NCBI GenBank assembly: GCA_021399445.1
Contig: JAJTUQ010000004.1
Coordinates: 4,898,001-4,962,000, forward strand
Origin: Xylogone sp. PMI_703
Taxonomy: Eukaryota; Ascomycota; Leotiomycetes
Reading direction: 5' to 3'
DNA length: 64,000 bases
Position numbers and translations under genes: made by a program. Below, one piece after another: positions 47,886-59,855 of this stretch (position 1 is the first letter of the stretch; each line of letters opens with the position of its first letter). The notes below the pieces were generated by a model. It was given only the letters and a program-made list of their open reading frames with translations, was not told the origin of the DNA and ran no database searches.

Positions 47886-49291
47886 ATTATACAATGTTAT
47901 CTACCCCCAGGGCAAGTTGTATAACAAAGAAGTGAACTGAGCTGGGGGGAATAGAATAGGGCATGTTTGATTTATTATATATTATTTTAGTATGGGAGAT
48001 CTTCGAGCTGATAATGCTGGAGGTTAAGGTAAGCTTACTCATATAGCTAGCGCCACAGAATTACTAAACGCATATTCCCCGTTGCTTCGGATTTCATTCC
48101 GCCTGGATCTTTGCGTGCAATGAGCGTCGATAAAAGATGGTGGGAATGGGTAAGCTGAGAGCGTTTGATATGCAGGTACTTAAAGTAAACTCTTTATGGT
48201 AAGACCGTTTAGCCATTTTCCCTTTCGATAAATTTTTGTGGGGAGCAGGTAAGCGGAAAATTATATGGGAGTGACGGGGAACTTAGATTAATTGTCGTCA
48301 TTTTAAACGCTCTCAGACACCTGCTAACCTTGTAAGACGCCCAGGGACAATGCCAGTAGAACCAGCTCTGATCTTTGACCCCCTAACTCTGATTTGAGAA
48401 GCATCGATTGGATAGATTCCCAATATCTCCAATGGGGTAACTGCGGTAATACCCCTTGTTCCACGGATTGAGAATAATACCATATAACCTCGGGGCAATC
48501 GGATTTGAACGATGCCCCCCTGTAAAGGCCCATTAATCTGTTTCTTATTTTTTGGTCTAAGCTCCCATATCCTAGCAGAACGAGCTCTGATCTCAGGCAC
48601 ACCTCGACCTATTATCACACCCGGAAACTGATAGCCAGAGATCATAGCTTTAGTACAAAGCTACATTGTCGGTGAAAACAAGCTCACTAGGTCACTTTGT
48701 TTCTTTAGAAGAGTTGAGAAGTGCACAGATCTTACGCTGCATATTTTTTTTGCCAAACAAACTACCTTTCAGTGCTGATAATACGCCCGATATGGAGTTA
48801 CACTATCCCTTTACACAGATAGCTCAAACCTGATTGAGGTTATGCGGTATCAGTTGGCAATTTGAGAATATACGATACAGCATACTAGTAATCATATATA
48901 TTCATAAGTTCGTACCAAAAGTCGCTTCTTAAAATATAGGAGAGACCATGGTATCGATATCTTCTTAATACGGTGTTAGAACCGGTTTGTGGTGATGATA
49001 CTATAATTACTTTTGAGCTAGGTTTGCCTAAGAGACTCTATGGTACTCTTCCCATCATTGCTAAATTAGAGAAACGAAACAGTCAAAGCCAAAAAATTTT
49101 TTCTGTACAGAGTTAAAGCGCGGGACAGATAACTTAATCATAAAGCTAAATAGTCTTATACTCTCATTCACAAGTTGATTATTATATTGATGAGCCGTTT
49201 CCAGATAAAAGAAGATTTTGAAGAAACTGAGTCTTAGAACTAATGCAGCCACAATAGCAAAATTTGTTCGAGGGCAGCACCTCCATATACT
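47886..49291. other. Intergenic region with a repeat-bearing patch
   Basis: 1.4 kb without a recognised gene. At 48313-48645 the minus strand is open in two frames at once, but the protein texts resemble nothing known. That patch holds two imperfect 23-nt repeats (about 48355 and 48575) and a hairpin (48492-48518). Confidence 0.5.
48492..48518. repeat. Imperfect hairpin, ~9 bp
   Basis: GGGGCAATCG, loop GATTTGAA, CGATGCCCC, with one bulged base. The loop looks superficially like a tRNA T-loop, but no cloverleaf can be folded around it. Confidence 0.5.
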
Positions 49292-50576
49292 TCAAGTCTT
49301 CGCGCTTTCGTTGTGTCTCTTTTCACCCACTTCTTTCCACCACTGGTTGATGTGAGTACTAGAAAATTCATATAAATGTGTGCAACTTACGATTACAGAA
49401 CGATGTATCCCTTCCTCCAAACGGATTTGTGGCTTGTAGCCCAATAAGTTCCGCGCCTAAAGAAGATCAGTTCCTCGTCTTGATACTACCTTGTTTTACA
49501 TACCTTTTCTATATTATACCACTGAATGCCGGTAACATATCTAATAGCAAACCGACTGAACTGTGTCTTTCTTCCGGTTAACCAAGCAAAAAACTCCGAA
49601 ATAATCGCCATCGGCATGCCTAGGTATCGTGGAATAACAATGATACTCTTCTTGCCATCATCGCCCAGTTCTTTCCACACAATGCGATTAAAATCCCACA
49701 TTGGCATAGGCTGCGCATTAGTCATGAAAAATATCTGTCCATCAACGGCCGCCGCGTCTTGACACAGTCGATCTGCGGCAAGGAGGTGCGCATGAGCTGC
49801 ATTGCCCACATACATGTAATCAACTAGATTCGTATTGTCACCAATTTGAATATTCTGTTGCCCATCCTTCAAGACAGTTGCAAGACGCCATAAGAGTTGT
49901 TTATCTCGTTCTCTAGAAATAAAATCTTATAAGAAACTGGCGCCGAGATTGTCGTTGGTGCGAGAAAATGATGGTCTTGAACTCACCCAATCATACCGCA
50001 GGGTCGTAAAACCGCTGTCTGTATCCTTTTCTTATTACTTTCCGCTAGGACTAAACGTTCTGCAATTGCCTTTGTATGATGGTATGCATCGTAGCCTTTA
50101 GGTGGGTAGGATAGTTGTTCTTCGTTCTTGCCCACAATATCGGCTCCGGTCCAGACAACACCTGTAGACGAGGTGTATACCAGCTTCCCAACCGAAGCAT
50201 TTCGGCATGCATTGAGTACGGTTGTTGTTCCTGTCTCATTGACGTGGTAATACACCTCATCCTGAAGTCCATGAACCGGAGATGCAGTATGAAATAGCAC
50301 GGTGCAAGCGACCTATTATTTGTATCATTTACTAAGTGAGTTGGTCGTGGTGTGGACAGCACCCTCAAAGCGACTCACCTCTTTTAGTACAGAAGTCAAG
50401 TAAGCCTCATCTGTGATATCACCGACATAGTATTTTACTCCGTCAATTTTCTCATCATTTAAAGGCTGGTTTATATCGTATACAGCAACAAATTTCTCTC
50501 CTCGTGAGATCAGTTGTTCTACCACGTGTGATCCGAGGAAGCCGGATCCACCAATAATTAGGTAACTCTCGGCCAT
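49292..50576 (-). CDS. Erg26-like sterol dehydrogenase / 3-beta-HSD-type SDR
   Basis: Five exons, 50576-50379, 50312-49987, 49912-49504, 49456-49391 and 49342-49292, give 349 residues. SYLIIGGSGFLGSHVVEQL is the NAD-binding loop; GTTTVLNAC, KLVYTSSTGVVW and the catalytic YHHTK (Tyr-x3-Lys) follow; LRPCGMIG-ERDKQLL and LVDYMYVGNAAHAHLLA are diagnostic of the 3-beta-HSD/C-4 decarboxylase family (PF01073), here joined across an intron. Erg26 oxidatively decarboxylates 4-carboxysterols; paralogues work on other triterpenoids or on unrelated ketones. With the Erg28-like gene 8 kb away and the adjacent P450, a small side pathway on a sterol or terpenoid substrate is possible. Confidence 0.85.
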
Positions 50577-51550
50577 TGTTGAATCGTCCACCAAGTACTC
50601 CGTATTGAACAATGGCAAATAGGTTGGTTAAAGAAGTTATCTGGGTGATTGTTGTCATATGTAGTGTGAAAGGGACATCTTAAGCGTGCGTTGTCCCGTG
50701 GAAGATTGAATCTTACGTCAGATCATATATTGTTGATCTAGATGCTTACTGTAATTTGTACAGTAAGTAAAAGCCGCCAAGACGAAGAAGTCATTGGCAA
50801 AGCGGTGTGAGCGTTTTAGGTTGTTGGGATTGGGCGGATGAGCATAATCGCTGTAACTCTTATCCAGCCATTTACGCTAGGAGTGGAAATAAGCTTAAGA
50901 AAGTCTGGGGCTCCACACCCAAAGAGCTGCCAAGAACCACTCGCTGTGCTGTATGTAGGCCAAGGCGGCCATCATCAATTGCTTACATTCATGATTGAGG
51001 GTTTGTTTTCCACAGGCTCCTACCACTCTATCAAACGACATCTGATGAAGACAGTTTCAGAAAAGTCTTTGATTATTAATTCATCCCTCGATTCTTAGTT
51101 GTTCTTGAGACTTCACTATGCAAGTACATAAGGTGTCGGATTCTCCTTCGCCCTATTTGTTTGTAGATCCGGTTTTAATACCGAGAGTATTGCATCCCCA
51201 TCCCAGATTTTAGCATCAGTGCTTTATATATGTAAATACTTGTATAAAAGTCTCATATAAATCAGATCACGTTTTCATTCAGTCAGCCTGATCGGACATG
51301 ACAGACAGGGCCCTAAACGAGCTGACGGGATACCTTTACCTTCCTCATCGGTCTCCGGCTCGCCGACTCGCCGCGGTCCACGACATCAAATCTCCCCGCC
51401 TGTGATCAAATCCCACCTTGACTTTGCAATGAGCGACTGATATATTCGAGCGTCCACTCCATCCCATATGTATTTTGGCCGATAAATGTAAAGAGTCTCT
51501 TTTCCTCTACAGTTGCCAGCCTGTCACCTAGGCACACAAGCACCGATGCC
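50577..51550. promoter_or_regulatory. Divergent promoter between Erg26-like and P450 genes
   Basis: 974 bp between opposite start codons. It contains the inverted repeat at 50745-50767 and TATAAAAG near 51243. No gene seen. Confidence 0.5.
50745..50767. promoter_or_regulatory. Inverted repeat, 9-bp arms
   Basis: CTTACTGTA, 5-nt spacer, TACAGTAAG. The arms repeat those of the perfect palindrome at 2660-2677. It lies ~170 bp upstream of the Erg26-like ATG and may be a regulator site. Confidence 0.5.
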
Positions 51551-53274
51551 ATGGCGTTCTTACAATTAAACATATGGGCGGCGCTTGCCTTACTCAGCAT
51601 ATACTATGTTATTCGCAAGATCACTTCCATCATCTCAGCTTATCGCTTTAGAAAGGCTCATGGCTGCCTTCCACCCAAGATGCTACCCCAATCTGAGCGC
51701 ATCCTTGGACTGGATTTCTTTCGTAAGCGGAAACAGGAAGCAAAAGAGAACAGATTACTTCAGGCCGCTCGACAGCGTTACATAGATGTCGGGAATACAT
51801 TTAGCTTCACCCTTCTAGGAGAGACAATGATAAGTACAATCGAGCCGGAGAATATTAAGGCCATACTCAGCACCCAGTTTGATGACTTTTGCCTTGGTGA
51901 ACGGGCTAACAAATGGCGTCCTTTTGCGGGAGATGGAGTATTCACAACTGATGGAGCCCATTGGCAGGTTAGTGGAATATTTCTGCTTCTCGATTTCCTG
52001 TGTCTCTTTTCATTACCAAAACAATGCACGTATCAGTCATAACGACCACTTGACGAGTACTTCCAACTAGAATTCTCGAGCCCCCACTTTGTTACGTTGT
52101 TGTCATAGCTTACGCGGTTCAAGCACTCTCGTGAAATGATCCGTCCGAATTTTACCAGAGCTCAAGTTGCCGACCTTGACACATTTGAGAAGCATATCCA
52201 GGTTCTAATCAGCAAGATTCCAGAAGGAGAAACCGTTGACCTCCAACCTCTATTCTTTCGTCTAGCCTTGGACTCATCGTCGGAATTCTTAATGGGTGAA
52301 TCGGTTGACTCATTAAGTAGAGGCGATCTTCCCCCAAAAGAAGACTTTGGATACTTATTTGATTATGGTCTGGTCGGATTATCTAACAGACAACGTCTTG
52401 GACCATTGTACTGGACATATCGAGATTCCATGTTCGACTACGCGTGCAAGTTCTGTCATACAGTCATAGATAAGTTTGTCTACAAAGCCCTCGAGATGAA
52501 ACGGCAGACAAAATCTAGCCAAGAAAAAGACGGAAAGTACATTTTCCTAGAAGAGCTTGCCAAGAGGATAGATGATCCTCTTGCACTGAGGAGTGAAGCT
52601 ATGAATATTATGATAGCAGGTCGAGATACAACAGCTAGTCTTTTAAGCAATCTTTTTGTCACGCTTGCAAAGCGACCTGATGTCTGGAACAAACTCCATA
52701 TGGAAGTAGAGGAGTTAAACGGTGCACTTCCTGACTATGAGACTCTGAAGAACATGAAGTATCTCAAAATGGTCCTAAACGAAGGTTAGTATCCTCTTCT
52801 TCTATATCTGCCATCCGAATATCTGTAAGGCTAACCAAGAGTCACTTACTTCTAAAAGCTCTCCGTCTCTACCCCCCAGTACCCGCAAACTTCCGTAGTG
52901 CTGTGAGAGATACGACTATCCCTCTTGGAGGTGGTCCTGATGGCAAATCTCCCGTTTTCATTCCCAAAGGAACATCGGTAAACTACAATGTCTATTCAAT
53001 GCATCGTCGCCACGATATCTATGGCCCGGATGCAGAGGAGTTTAAGCCTGAGCGTTGGGGGAAGTTACGACCAGGATGGGGATACCTTCCCTTTAACGGT
53101 GGACCAAGAATCTGTATTGGGCAGCAATATGCTCTCACTGAGGCAGGATATACGGTCGTAAGATTGATGCAGAAATTTTCGACGATTGAGGATCGAGAGC
53201 CAAGGCCATGGAATGCAAGACAACATTTAACGATTAGAAGTCTGCATGGAACGAAGGTTGCTCTGAGACGTTAA
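51551..53274 (+). CDS. Cytochrome P450, CYP52-like
   Basis: Exons 51551-51967, 52109-52784 and 52859-53274 give 502 residues. N-terminal anchor NIWAALALLSIYYVI; then FAGDGVFTTDGAHWQ, HSREMIRPNF, I-helix IMIAGRDTTAS, ExxR in NE-ALRLYPPVP (split by intron 2), FKPERW, and heme loop FNGGPRICIGQQ with Cys450. The GDGIFxxDGxxW and HSRxxLRPxF signatures place it near CYP52/CYP539, ER-bound enzymes that hydroxylate alkanes and fatty acids, often at the omega end. Intact, unlike the P450 remnant at 16.9-18.3 kb. Divergent from the Erg26-like gene; a fatty-acyl or polyketide chain is a reasonable substrate guess. Confidence 0.92.
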
Positions 53275-54073
53275 CTGAACAACTGGGAGTATTGTCATAG
53301 TTGTAAGAAGAATTATCCTCTGGAAACAACGAATATCTACGACCGTAGAAAGCTTATATTGGAGTGACAGTATAGTTAGGAAGGTACTTTTAGTGTCATA
53401 ACAATAATGTATCTGATATAGCCTACAAAAGGGCCACACTAAACTCTACATAAAGCTACAAGCCGAGCATTCTAAAAAGGCCCATTTCTGCTTCCACCCA
53501 GCTAAACACAATCGGTCCCGCCAGGGCACCAGTTTCTGTTCTACCTTATCTTCCGACGACTGTAGCATACTTCTTCTTAGCCTTGAAGATAACTGTGCAG
53601 TCGTCCATCGTCGGACCTCCGCATATACTTCTTAATATGGTAGCGTTTCTCATCTTAGTCTTCTTTTACGAGCTATTCTGCGTAAGAGGACAAGATAAGC
53701 CCGCGGAGCAATAGCAATCTTATTCAGCCTCATTTAGTTAGTAATAATTTCTCCATACTCTAACACACTCATAGGTCATCTCCATGATTTGCAGATTTAG
53801 CACACGTAATACTTTACGATACTACGAAACATTCCTTAACTACTAAGGTTAAACTCTGTGATTAAGCAAAGTACGCGCCACAAGAGTCTCTGCACAGAAA
53901 CCACTCAGCCGGTCCAATACTGAAGCACATAGTCCTGTTTAATATATAGGTGGATCAGTTATTGCTACAATATTTTCCTCAATATTGTCACGGCTATGCA
54001 ATACTTTATTTCGGCTACTATATATATAATGGAGAACATATCAACAAGGTACTAAAATGAAGATGCATATTTA
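53275..54073. other. Intergenic, convergent 3' ends
   Basis: About 800 bp after the P450 and the beta-propeller gene. No gene seen. Confidence 0.6.
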
Positions 54074-55495
54074 CTACCTTTTTCCCTCCACGGGTTTGAT
54101 AATAACAGAGTTAATATCATACACGTCCATGAATAGGAAAAAGCCCAGGACTTGAGGTGCAGTCGCACAGCCATCAGTTTTGTCTGGATTACCAGTAAAT
54201 CTTAACAGTGGTACTTGCGCACCCTTGCAGCCGTGGCAGGAGGCAGACATCACATATGTGGTATTCACCTCGAGGTTACGCCCGATAAGCTGCACCATAT
54301 CCAGACCATTTGTCTCCCTTACAGTCAACAATGCGCTTCCACCCTTTGTACCTCTGACAGGAATGATCTTGTTCTCCACAGGAGGCATATCTAGGCCTTG
54401 TCTTCCAAGATTCTGTGTACCATCTCCAGAAGTAACAGCGCCAGCAACGTAGATCAGGGCTTGTGATTCTTGGCCGACTACAACAGTCTTGATAATCCTC
54501 TGAGTAGCAGTATTAATGATATCCATAGTGTCACTGTGCTCGTTAACAACGAACAGTCTAGTGCCGTCAGGGCTGGACCAAAGTCCGTGTGGCTCAATTC
54601 CACTCTGTTTAATAGCTCCCACAAATACAGGCACATCACTAGCTTTCCGCTGGCGGTATACCTTGGTCTCGTTCAAAGCAGCAACCGTAACGTAGCCATG
54701 AAGAACTCCATCAACGTAGGCAAAATTAGGATGATTGGTCTCCAGGCCAGTGTCCAAGACAGTCACAATTTTCCTGGTTCTAAGGTCAATAACAGATACT
54801 TTGCCAATCATCTTGTGAGCAAGCCAGATCGAAGTTCCATCGGGGGAGAGCATCATATCCGAAGAAAAGGTATCTGGAAGGCCGGTAACCTTTGCAACGA
54901 CGGTCTTTGAGGCGACATCAATGATGCTGAGATTGCTAGCTCTGATGTGGTTGACATAGGCAGTCTTCCCGTCAGGGCTAAACAGGACTTTGCTTGGGCC
55001 ATCATCAGTAGCAACATGTCCAATAATACCGCCACTGATCCCGTCGACAATGTCTACTTGTGAAACCCCACGGCATGCAACCCACACTGTGGTGTTATCG
55101 GCAGTGAAGAATGCCTCGTGGGGAGCTCGAGAGACGCTGGTCTGCGACATAATCTTATTGTCCAGCGTGCGAATGACGGTGACCGTGTTGGTGGTGACAC
55201 TGATCGAGACAATGTACTTGCCATCTCGAGAGAAGCCCAAGCCGTGAGAATTCACGGCCTTGACATACTGAGGACCAATATCATCGGAGAGACGCTCACT
55301 TCCAAGAGCAATTGTACCTAGGACCTTGTTTGTGTATGGGTTGAAGACGGTGATGGTGTTTGAGCTCTGATCACCGGTATAAACACGATCAGAGGGTCCA
55401 ATTCGCTGGGCACCAGGAAGGGCAGGAGCCTGGATCTGGGCCGCAGAGAAGGCCACGCTCAGCAGGAGAGAAAGAATGGAAAGTGCTTTTGCCAT
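54074..55495 (-). CDS. Secreted YVTN-type beta-propeller protein
   Basis: A single exon of 473 residues. The signal peptide is about residues 1-19 (ALSILSLLLSVAFSAAQ). Repeated blades of ~40 residues carry TVFNPYTNKVLGTI, FSRDGKYIVSIS, FSPDGKTAYV, LSPDGTSIWLAH, SSPDGTRLFVVN and INTATQRIIKTV, matching YVTN/lactonase-like propellers. The C-terminal part has a C-x2-C (SCHGC) and N-x-T/S sites. Likely an extracellular protein of unknown ligand. A TATA-like box lies 72 nt before the ATG (55567-55574). Confidence 0.88.
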   Translation of the reverse strand: MAKALSILSLLLSVAFSAAQIQAPALPGAQRIGPSDRVYTGDQSSNTITVFNPYTNKVLGTIALGSERLSDDIGPQYVKAVNSHGLGFSRDGKYIVSISVTTNTVTVIRTLDNKIMSQTSVSRAPHEAFFTADNTTVWVACRGVSQVDIVDGISGGIIGHVATDDGPSKVLFSPDGKTAYVNHIRASNLSIIDVASKTVVAKVTGLPDTFSSDMMLSPDGTSIWLAHKMIGKVSVIDLRTRKIVTVLDTGLETNHPNFAYVDGVLHGYVTVAALNETKVYRQRKASDVPVFVGAIKQSGIEPHGLWSSPDGTRLFVVNEHSDTMDIINTATQRIIKTVVVGQESQALIYVAGAVTSGDGTQNLGRQGLDMPPVENKIIPVRGTKGGSALLTVRETNGLDMVQLIGRNLEVNTTYVMSASCHGCKGAQVPLLRFTGNPDKTDGCATAPQVLGFFLFMDVYDINSVIIKPVEGKR

Positions 55496-58400
55496 GGCTA
55501 CGACAAGTCAAGCACGCAATAGAGACTGCTGACGGTGTAATGCAGGAGTAGCTAGGGGCTTGCAGATATATATACTAGCCTTCTGCCAGCTTCCACCTCA
55601 CACTCCGTTCACAAACATCCACGACACATCCTCTGTGCAGGGTGAAGCACGTCACACTCAAAAGACACACGATGATAGGGAAGGCAATACGTTCCCCGGG
55701 GGATGCATCATAAGCGCTTATTGTCTCTTCACATACCTCTAAGCACAAGCATTTAGCCTGGAAGAAGGGGCCATCGAATCAGTCTGGAAATTTGCCTTCT
55801 GCATAGGGGGCTGTTCATGATGAGATCAATTCACAATGATTTCGGCTAGGACGGAGATGAGAGGCAAAGGACCCCAGCAATGGAGCCGGATCGATCCTTC
55901 CGCAACTAAGATCCGCACTGACAGCCATATGGCAAGCTCAACCTGTGGAGTAACCATAGGATGGATATTGAGCTTACCTTTCCCAGATTTGGTATGCAGT
56001 GGTTTTGTGGGCCTGCGTTGCATCTCCCCAGAGCTAATTGAGCACCTTTTTTGCTTCCATGCAGGATAGGAAATGTTCTCGAGCTCCACAACTCTGTGGT
56101 GCTTAACAGCGTCGCCGTGTATGACACCGACTTCTTTCTAGGTTCACAGGCAAGACCGATAGCTCCGGGCTTCTCACAATATCCCCGCTTACATTGTGGC
56201 GGCAGGGATATATGCGGAGAGGTGACAAATGCTGCTTCACCGTGCTTTCGAGGATTTTGCCTCTTTATAACTCAAATAACAGCAGCCGGGAAACCCTTTG
56301 AGGACCCCTTGGATACCTAAGAAGATTGGAGCTATCCTAAAGTTAAGGGGCCCAATCCGAGGTTCTAGAAGAAAAGCTTATTTCAAACTCCACCAATAGA
56401 ATGCCGGCCTAAGCCTCTTTTCAAGACTCAGCTCTGGAGATAGGAGCGTGCTTACGAAGTTAATGCGACTGGATGCTAAACGCCATTCCATAGCTTCAAG
56501 ATTTATCCCAGCTCCAAGTGGATTAAAAAGGCTCAAGAACGAAGACCATGATCTGTTTAACGTTGCGGAGTCCGGCTCCGTTTCCATCCGCCTCCGTGTG
56601 ATCCTAGTGAGCACTACTACTGTAGGTAAAGTCTAATAAGATCCACTACTACCATGCTTGTCTGATGGCTAAGCTTATGTTAATTGTCACGAAGAAGACC
56701 ATAAGATAGTTTCAGACCAAAAACGATTGGGTGAAACCTTGTCTTGTACAGGACTCATTAAAAGCTAGAGGTTTTAGCAACGGGGATGTACACAACCGGA
56801 TGTCACGTACTCAAAATCGGGTCTTACCATCCCAAAAGACAGCAGAGGGTCCGGTCCGAAGCTGAGGCCAAGATGTCAACCTGCTAAAGCAATTAGCAGA
56901 CCGCTTTCCTAACTTCCTCTAGCGCTTGAAGTCAATTTCCAAACTCTAGTCGATTAGCCCATAATACGAAGCTCAGTTGTAAGCACTTGCAACAATGCTG
57001 TAGTGCAGTAGCCTGATTTGAAGCAAGTCTCAAAGAGGCAAGCGTTCCGAGTACCTCTATAGTCGCAGAGAGCAATATCTCGATCAGCATTAATAACAGT
57101 GGCTACCCATATATACACGAATATAGAAACTTCGTTGAAATTCCCAAAAACGAAATGACGCGGGCAAAACTCAATGATACAAAGAGATAATACCCTTATC
57201 AACTCACCCTTCACTATCGTGGGGCCTGAATTATTCGATGATAGTCAAAGTTAGACATTACACCAAGTCTACACCGAAGTTACAAGAGCCAGAGATATAA
57301 GAGCAGAAGAATACTATGCTGTTCAAACCCTCAAATCTATTGTGAACCATAACATCCTCGGCACTACACAGTAGTTATCAGATCTTATATTCGCCGTCTA
57401 AGTTAGAGCTACAAATCATCCAGCAGCAACAATCTCCTACAACAACTGCTAATCGCAGCTTCTTAAATTGGAAGCATACTTCCTAGCTAGAGGAGTCTGT
57501 TTCACCAGATGGAATCTATATAAGCTCACTCAACAGGAGTAGATCCAAGAATCCAACCAACGAAGACAATCAAGTGCGGCCTATGCAGATTCGAGAGTAA
57601 CACCTCTCTGTCAGAGCAAAGATATATAGGGATATAAGCAGCCAGGTAACCGGAGTTCTCCTTTTGTTCTGACACTCTTCTTCTCCTTATGTCTACGTGT
57701 ATGTCACAGCTATACAGACAGGGGCAAAAAGCGAATACCTCATTTATTCAATCCATGTAGGAAAGCTATACACACTGTATATCTACAATCCTGCAACTTT
57801 CCAAATTTTCACTTCGGTCATTTCCCAATTAATCTCATCTCTCATGTCAACCATATATCCCGCATTATATTCCTTTCACGTAGAAACTAATACTGTCTAC
57901 TTTGAGTTTCAATGCCCTTTATCCCCTGAGATCAACATTACCTTACCATGTATTGCACCATAAGTCCTCAGATTGACACAGACCCTATACATTCTCTATT
58001 CTTGAGGCGCATATATTGGAGCTTTGTGTACACCATAGTTAAGGGATAAAAGAACTACACATCATTAATCCAGTTACGTTGCGGGAATGGATCCTGGAAG
58101 ATAATGAAGACATCTGTCTTTCAAGCAGCAAATATATAAGGAGGTTAAAGTGACGAGAGGTGCAGACTAGCACGACCGTCTGAAAATATCATTATAGAAC
58201 CCTCTAAGATGGTTATGTGTCTTCTTTAAACTTTGGAATTCTTGTCACTCAACCACGATCCTCAACTTTTTAGACACGGAATGTAAAGGTATTACCATCA
58301 TTAACGATATATCAGGGCTGTGATATAACATTAGATTTACGTTGTAACATTGAGTATAGACCGCAATACAGGGTAGAGTCTAGACCTGTAAAATCGGAGA

Positions 58401-58739
58401 TCATGATAAAGCAGAAATAACATCAGTAATAATTATCATCTCTAGGTATAGCAGTACATCCCGGCCTCCACAGTCACTGTAAAGTGCTCATTAACTCTCC
58501 AGCTCTAGCTTCCTATCCTCCCAGCACCTCTTCTTATCCATTATCTGCTCACATATCATAAAAAGGATTTCCACTGTAGATGAACACCAGTCTCCCTCTA
58601 ACTTGATATCAAAACAACATTTAGTGAAAGTGGGTATCTATCTAGATCACAAGTGACAGCTTCCAAAAAGAAATCATCTCACTGCTGGCATGAGCCCCAA
58701 AAATTATAGATATAGTTTAAAAACACATGTCGAAAAGTC
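55496..58739. other. Long gene-poor region
   Basis: 3.2 kb with promoter sequence at the left end and otherwise no supportable gene on either strand. Several short frames at 55826-56320 overlap one another but none resembles a known protein. It separates the accessory part of the window from ordinary genes on the right. Confidence 0.55.
55567..55574 (-). promoter_or_regulatory. TATA-like box of the beta-propeller gene
   Basis: TATATATA about 72 nt upstream of the minus-strand ATG at 55495. Confidence 0.4.
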
Positions 58740-59567
58740 TTACTTCCTCCGTCTAGGCGACGATCTAGAAGAGCTCTTGCTCGAAACCTCTCCTCCCTCA
58801 ATAACCTTCTGCAAGCATTTCTGCGCCATGGCCTCTCTCCTTCTGAATACGCCATTGAAGAACTCTGGCAAGAACATCGTGCTGTTGGCATGCTCGGCTG
58901 CGAATCCAATCTCAGCATCCTTCCCGCACTTCTCCCTGGTCACTCGAACAGCCTCTTCCAATAGCTCCGTTCCGACACCAGCCCGTCTATACCGTATGCG
59001 CACTGTCCAGGCTCGAATTACGCCCTTGCCACCCTTGTATGAAGACTTCCTACGAGTACTAGGCGCAGACGATCCGCCCGCGCGCTCAAGCCGTAATATA
59101 GCGGCGCCGATAAGTTGCTCGCCATATCGCGACCCAATGATGATATCCTCCTCCTCGGTATCAGGATTTCTAGCAAAATTCCAACCAAATGCCTCTGCTA
59201 GATGGATGTACCCCGATGTTTGGCCACGAATCAGCACCAAAACGCCCATTGTCAACCCAGACCAAGTTGTAACAAATGCGCCGACATCAGCGTTGGTCTT
59301 CCAAACGAATTTGTAGAGGATGGCACATAGTGCTACGTAGGTCGCCAGCACGGCCGGGTGAAATATTATTGCACTTGCTGCGGTTTGACGCTGTTGGGCT
59401 ACGGAGTCGGCAACGAGTTTCAGAGCAGCGACTTTGTCTGCTTCAGTGGTCAAGACGCCAGTTGTGAGAGGTGGAGGCTCGACTTTGGAGGTATCTGCGG
59501 GGCTAGATGCAGGATCAGTCGCGGCAATATTAGACTGCGGTTCGTCGAAATCCGATATGGAGGTCAT
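58740..59567 (-). CDS. GNAT-family N-acetyltransferase with membrane segment
   Basis: A single exon of 275 residues. A low-complexity N-terminus (~50 residues) is followed by hydrophobic VLATYVALCAILYKFVW and VTTWSGLTMGVLVLI (about 70-110). Then the acetyltransferase fold: QLIGAAILRLE, GKGVIRAWTVRIRYRRAGVGTELL (the R/Q-x2-G-x-G/A acetyl-CoA loop is RRAGVG) and GFAAEHANS. The C-terminus is Ser/Arg/Lys-rich. Acceptor unknown; probably an ER or organelle membrane-anchored acetyltransferase conserved in ascomycetes and unrelated to the cluster. Confidence 0.88.
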   Translation of the reverse strand: MTSISDFDEPQSNIAATDPASSPADTSKVEPPPLTTGVLTTEADKVAALKLVADSVAQQRQTAASAIIFHPAVLATYVALCAILYKFVWKTNADVGAFVTTWSGLTMGVLVLIRGQTSGYIHLAEAFGWNFARNPDTEEEDIIIGSRYGEQLIGAAILRLERAGGSSAPSTRRKSSYKGGKGVIRAWTVRIRYRRAGVGTELLEEAVRVTREKCGKDAEIGFAAEHANSTMFLPEFFNGVFRRREAMAQKCLQKVIEGGEVSSKSSSRSSPRRRK

Positions 59568-59855
59568 GATTGAGAGAGAGGAAGGTACTGGAGGAAGTGT
59601 TTGCGATGACGAGGGATCGAGCAGGGGCGTAGAAGTTGTAGAATTGTTGGCAGAAGGCAGGAGGACGAGATTTGCACGGAGAAAGGTGAAGAAGGCTGTA
59701 TATGAAGCAATTGCGGTGCGTCAGTTCAGCTGATGAAGAATCTGCCTGATACTGTATATAGGATAGAATCCTGCAGCCAACTTGCACGTGCGCGAGGCAG
59801 GACGCTCAATTGCCCCCTGCTGTGCGACCCAATGCGACAAAGAACCACCCCTGGT

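Noticed and set aside
48490..48520. tRNA-like T-arm text
   Set aside because: The hairpin has a wrong loop length and no acceptor, D or anticodon stems could be placed around it.
54180..54452. Plus-strand frames over the beta-propeller gene
   Set aside because: Antisense shadows of a long, intact, motif-rich minus-strand gene.
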